From Aselliscus stoliczkanus (lineage: Eukaryota > Chordata > Mammalia > Chiroptera > Hipposideridae), in NCBI GenBank assembly GCA_033961575.1, contig CM066735.1, forward strand, positions 36,847,501-36,911,500: a DNA stretch of 64,000 nucleotides. Reading direction: 5' to 3'. The notes under the pieces were generated by a model. That model did no database searches, was not told where the DNA came from, and worked only from the letters and a program-made list of their open reading frames with translations. A program made the translations under genes and the position numbers. Positions 59,814-64,000 of this stretch are shown one piece after another. Position 1 is the first letter of the stretch. Each line of letters opens with the position of its first letter.

Positions 59814-61730
59814 ACGAGTTTTTATTTTTAACATTTATGGAGGCAGGTTTCCTGGGAGAAAAAGACTGATTGCCTTCAACAAATTGGAGCACAGACCATC
59901 CAGATTTAAATATTACTGTAAATGAGACACCTTTTTAACTTGCTGGAAATTGAGCCCCATAATGTGAAATTTCAAGTCTAAGTTATCAGTAAAATTATTG
60001 CAATTTTCAGTTAAGAGGCCTCAGCATATCTTTGAGCATGAAGGAATAGGACTCTCTGTATAGAAGCATTCTCTCTCTCTCTCTCTCTCTCCCCCCACCC
60101 CCGCATGCGTGTGTGTTTTACATTCATACACATATAAGCCCACAGATTCCACAAGTGATTCATGTTTACCTCTGTTGGAATACAAGAATGGATTTCCATA
60201 CCAATTGAGGAAACACTGGATACGAAGCACTCAGTGAGAACAATGTGCTGTACAGAGCTTTGCTCAAATGAGGACAGGGCAGAAAACCTGTGCAAGATTT
60301 TAAAAACATATCCTTTTAAACTTGTTTTCATACTTTGTAATTTGGCATTGTCTTCATCTTTTTGGAGCGGAAGAGAATTACTTTGACTTAAATTTGGGAG
60401 ACAAGATTTTGGTTGCCAGCGGACAAGGTGGTTCAATTTTAGTGTTATTTCTTTGTTGATTTGATTTTCCAGTGGTTGCCATATTTAAGCACCTTGGTTC
60501 ACATACTGTTAAGAAGTACAGTATGATAATATACATGGCACTTAGTTGTGTGTGATGTCATGTTTAAGTTGTCCTCTTCTATTTATTACTGTGAACCCCC
60601 AAAAGTGAATGTGAATCCTTGGGAGCTGTTAAGAAAAGAGGGTATCTTTACCATAACCCATATAATCAGAGCAATGGGAATCTGAGAAAATGGAGAGAGG
60701 AGGCAGCTTTGGAAATTAAAACTTTTCCACTAGGCATGGAAAACATGATTCTCTGAAAGCCATAGTTTCAGAGAAAAGAACACAGGACCAAAATAAGCAT
60801 ATTTCCCCAGACGAAAAACCAACATACCATGGAGAAAGCCACATGGCACAGACCAAATTAGCATTTAGTCTGTCCCTCTGAGTCCAGTCCTAACCCTCAG
60901 AGGCAGGTGACTCTCTAAGGCATCATGCCGAAACAGCATTTTGCTAGTGTCTATATAAATAAATGAACATAACATAGCCTTCAACACACAGAATCCAAAT
61001 GTCTTTTTAGCTCCATCTCCTAGTTTTCACCAAACCCTTAACTTTAGCCCAAATTATTTTCTGCTAAACCTCTCCTGTTCATTTCTACCTCCACCTCTCT
61101 GTTCAGGACTCACAGGGCTGATATACCTGCCATCTTTCTCATCTAAATCCCACTTGTTTCAATGGCTCTGTTTCTAAATCAATCATTCTGGGTAAAGCCT
61201 GTCTCTACTTCTGAGCCTGAAATGATTCCTTCCTCCCCTGAATTCCTAGAAAATATTGTGTTAGTAATCTTCTTAAAGTGCCTTTCTCATTGTCTTGAAT
61301 TATTGTTTAAGTACAGCCACATCTAATTCTCTAGTGCTTTTTAATATGTCTTGTAAACTTGTCTCATAACATCTAACCTCTGCCTTTAAAGAGTTTACAA
61401 TAAACAAGTTCCTTAGGGTCAGAAGCCATGTTTTGCATCTTCTTGCCTTCCATCAGTGTTTTAGTCTTTTGATGCATTGAGAACATGCCAGATGATCTAT
61501 CACCTTCTGGGAGTGGCAATTGTTAATAATAAACCCCAGTAATCCATTCCTCCTTTGAACTCAGCATCTAATTCATTTTAGACAGTTAAAGATCAATCCG
61601 ATTTTTAAAGATTTCCCGAAGGTGACTTTTGAAAGCCTCTTCTAATCTTTGCTATTCATTTGAAAATCACCTCCACAGTTGATCTGACCCCACGCCTCCC
61701 TGCATTTCCAGGCCAACTTTTCCCAAATTC
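59814..61730. other. Unassigned, with (TC)n
   Basis: No gene. (TC)n at 60070-60091 followed by a C-run. A 141-codon minus-strand frame (60436-60011) crosses the microsatellite and has no recognisable domain. The C/T-rich 61000-61260 segment is unassigned. Confidence 0.5.
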
Positions 61731-61738
61731 CCCTAGCT

Positions 61739-61960
61739 CAGTGGTTCTCATACAAGAGTATTTTGCCCTCCCCCCAATACTGGGGGTGTTTGGCAATATC
61801 TGGAAACATTTTTGGTTCTCACAGCTGAGAATGATCTACTTGCATCTAGCGAGCAGAGGTCAGAAATGCTGCTAAACATCTTACAATGTACAAGCCAGCC
61901 TCCCACAACAAAGAATCATCAACCTCGAGAGGTCAATAGTGCTAAGTTTGGAAACCCCTG
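61739..61960 (+). mobile_element. MER20-like hAT-Charlie element
   Basis: CAG...CTG ends with 'cagtggttctcatacaag', 'tgtttggcaatatctgg', 'acatttttggttctcac', 'gctgctaaacatcttacaat' and 'cccacaacaaagaatcatc', matching MER20 as I recall it. 8-bp target duplication CCCTAGCT (61731-61738) and CTCTAGCT (61961-61968). Non-coding. Confidence 0.93.
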
Positions 61961-62000
61961 CTCTAGCTAATCTCCCCCTCTTCTTAAAGTACGTTGTCTT

Positions 62001-62168
62001 GGGGGCGGCCACTTAGCTCAGTTGTCTAGAACACAGTGTTTATAACACCAAGGTTGCCGGTTGGATCCCCACATGGACAATGAGATGTGCTGTCCACAAC
62101 TAGACAGAAACAACTACTTGACTTGATGCTGATGGGTCCTGGAAAAGCACACTGTTCCCCAATAAAAA
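62001..62168 (+). repeat. VES-like SINE (type V)
   Basis: gggggcggccacttagctc head, B-box-like GGTTGGATCCCC, 'gtccacaactagacag', 'acttgacttgatgctgatgg', 'tcctggaaaagcacactg' and TTCCCCAATAAAA tail. No clear target duplication. Confidence 0.88.
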
Positions 62169-62206
62169 AATGAATGAATTACTTTTTTTTTTTTTAAGTA
62201 TTTTTT

Positions 62207-62640
62207 TTGTTTTTTAATTGGAGAATTGGCGGAGGGCAACAGCGTTGGGGAATCGGGGAAGGGGAACAGACAAGTTGCTGTCTTTTTGTTCTTCAGTTTA
62301 GTTGCAGAGGATGTTGCTTCACTGTTGGTATCGTCATTGCGCTCTTCCCGGATGAGGCAGATCGGTCGCTGGCCTCTGGATGTCGCTCACCGCGGCTATT
62401 GGCATCTCATGCTTGGCTGCCAGCCGCTCACGCTGGCTGCGGGCCACTCACTGTAGCCTATGGCAGCCCACTGCAGCAGGGGCTGCAGCCCACACCATCA
62501 CCGGGGCTCGCACAGCCCAGCTCCAGGTGGAGCTGTTGTTAGCTGTAGAGGGCTGTGTCACTGGCCCTCATGTGGGATCCGAACCGGGGCCGCTGGCATC
62601 CCAAAACCAGCGCTTAACCAATGCGCCACTCGGCCGGCCC
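62207..62640 (-). repeat. Long composite SINE (type A)
   Basis: Complete minus-strand copy. Target duplication TTTTTTAAGTATTTTT (about 62189-62206) recurs as TTTTTTAAAGTATTTTT (about 62641-62657). The head in reverse is 'gcgccactcggccggcc'. Frames along it are by-products. Confidence 0.9.
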
Positions 62641-62730
62641 TTTTTTAAAGTATTTTTGTCTCTTCCTTCTTTATGGGAATTACTAATCTCTGTAATTTAG
62701 TGAGAGAGGGTTCTTCCTTCATCATGTTTT

Positions 62731-63216
62731 GTTTGTTTGTTTGTTTGTCTGTTTGTTTTAAGATTTTGTTGGGGAATTGGGGGAGGGGAACAGCATTGGG
62801 GAATCAGGGAAGGAGAAAAGACAAGTTGCTGTCCTTTTGTTCTTCAGTCTAGTTGTGGAGGACATTGCTTCACTGGCCCATGTTGGTATCATTGCGCTCT
62901 TCTGGGTGAGGCAGATCGATCGCTGGCCTCTGGACAGCTGCTCACAGCGGCTCTTGGCAGCTCTCACTGGCTGCTGGCCACTCACTTTGGCTGCCGGCCA
63001 CTCACTGTAGCTTATGGCAGCCTACTGCAGCAGGGGCTGCAGCTATGCTGTTCTGGGGACTCAGAGCAGCCCAGCTCCAGATGGCGCTATTGTTCACCAT
63101 CTTAGCTGTAGAGGGCAGTGTCACTGGCCCTCATATGTGGGATCCAAACTGGGGCCCTGTTGCTCAGAGCTGGTGTCCCAAGCCAGCTCTTAACCAACGT
63201 ACCATTAGGCCGGCCC
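62731..63216 (-). repeat. Long composite SINE (type A) with (AAAC)n tail
   Basis: Complete minus-strand copy; the A-tail appears as (GTTT)n on the plus strand (about 62730-62757). Target duplication CTTCATCATGTTTT (about 62717-62730) recurs as CTCCATCATGGTTT (about 63217-63230). The body near the head carries a slightly longer 'gttgctcagagctgg' block, shared with 8767-9341, suggesting a sub-family. Confidence 0.9.
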
Positions 63217-63339
63217 CTCCATCATGGTTTGATCCCCTGCTTTCAGTACTGAGCTCCATGCCTTATGCTCCCATCTAATTCCAAAGAGTGCCAGCAGACC
63301 CCGAGGCAAAAAAAAGCATATCCTCAGAATTAAATGCTT

Positions 63340-63540
63340 GCTCTCTTCCAGATAACCTAAGTGTTTACCATGGGTTATCCCAACTGATCCTCTAACAGCT
63401 CTATGTGGTAGGTACTGTTATTTTAAAGATGGGAAAATCAAGACCTTAGAGAATTTATCTTTTTGAAAGTCACACAGTTAACAAATTGAAGGTCCAAGAT
63501 TCACACTCAAAGTTCTGACTCCAATGACCATCTTCTTCAC
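63340..63540 (-). repeat. MIR SINE, decayed
   Basis: Reverse MIR: 'taacagctctatgtggtagg', 'tactgttattttaaagatg', 'ggaaaatcaagacc' and 'gtcacacagttaac'. Confidence 0.75.
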
Positions 63541-64000
63541 CGATGAACAGTACCATTTACACTCTACTAATGTTTGAACCATAATCTTCAACTACAGACC
63601 TCAGGATTTTTTTGGTAACAAGGTTAAGAAAAGTACACTTTCGAGTAGAAGCGAACAGATGCAGGAAAGCAGGTTATTTTCCCAATATATTAACTAGATG
63701 AGCAGTGCTAAAAAAATAAAACTTGTTTGTGATAAGCTGTACCTATCACATGCATTTTGATTTTTAGAAATTATGTTAAGATATATACCTATAAGGATGA
63801 ACAAGACACAGTCCCTCACTGGGAGACAACATGGAGGTTGTGTCAGCAAAGTGAAAAAACAAAAGACCAGGCCTCTGGATGCATAGGTTCTTCACAGAAC
63901 TGCAAGTAATTCATCTGATGAAGTAAAAACGTAGGTATAAATCAGTAGCAAGGGAAAAGCTTTGAAAAGAGTACAATGATGATGCCTCTAGCTTGTGAAG
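63541..64000. other. Unassigned to window end
   Basis: No gene or named repeat seen. Confidence 0.5.

Overview
The window is nuclear mammalian DNA and almost certainly bat. It is AT-rich and has no CpG island, no operon-like gene packing and no long intact reading frame. It is dominated by retroposed repeats. The diagnostic elements are tRNA-derived SINEs of four related types: heads such as GGCCGGCCGAGTGGC and GGGGCAGCC, bodies with CCACAACTAG, and tails with CCCCAATAAA often followed by TCTTT. From recall, these match the VES-like and Rhin-type SINEs of bats, most likely a horseshoe or leaf-nosed (rhinolophoid) bat. The eutherian background repeats (MIR, MER2, MER5A, MER20, MaLR LTRs, L1M) agree with a placental mammal.

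I find no functional protein-coding gene, rRNA, tRNA or CRISPR array. The only gene-derived sequence I can name is a broken, intronless HNRNPA1 retrocopy (about 54.44-55.52 kb). The window is therefore an intergenic or deep-intronic stretch; the sequence alone does not say which.

Layout. 0-5.7 kb: mostly unassigned, with one composite SINE. 5.7-13 kb: old L1 fragments, an 80-bp mariner MITE, two MaLR LTRs (one split by a SINE, one lying inside an L1) and MER2. 12.9-14 kb: a SINE cluster including two SINEs stacked on one target site. 14-21 kb: sparse, with a MaLR LTR and a 231-bp mariner MITE. 21-29.5 kb: a SINE, second copies of both mariner MITE families, a second MER2 and microsatellites. 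29.9-36.8 kb: two solo LTRs of one class-II-like endogenous retrovirus family, with L1 pieces between them. 37.2-39 kb: three SINEs. 39.3-46 kb: L1 blocks including a 5'UTR-to-endonuclease piece. 46-54 kb: sparse, with MER5A, an LTR, a (GA)n tract, another L1 piece and a GC-richer unique segment with an RFX-like site. 54-64 kb: the HNRNPA1 retrocopy, MIRs, an L1 with a candidate 3' transduction, MER20 and several SINEs.

What works together here is insertion history, not a pathway. L1-type retrotransposition (A-rich tails, 10-17 bp target duplications) accounts for the SINEs and probably the retrocopy. Cut-and-paste mariner and hAT elements left TA or 8-bp duplications. A retrovirus left 6-bp duplications. 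I found no previously undescribed functional system. The most interesting items are the two mariner MITE families, the solo-LTR pair with a co-varying terminal hairpin, the stacked SINEs and the two candidate 3' transductions. Repeat names are from memory of consensus sequences, and edges of old repeats are good to about 20-30 bp.
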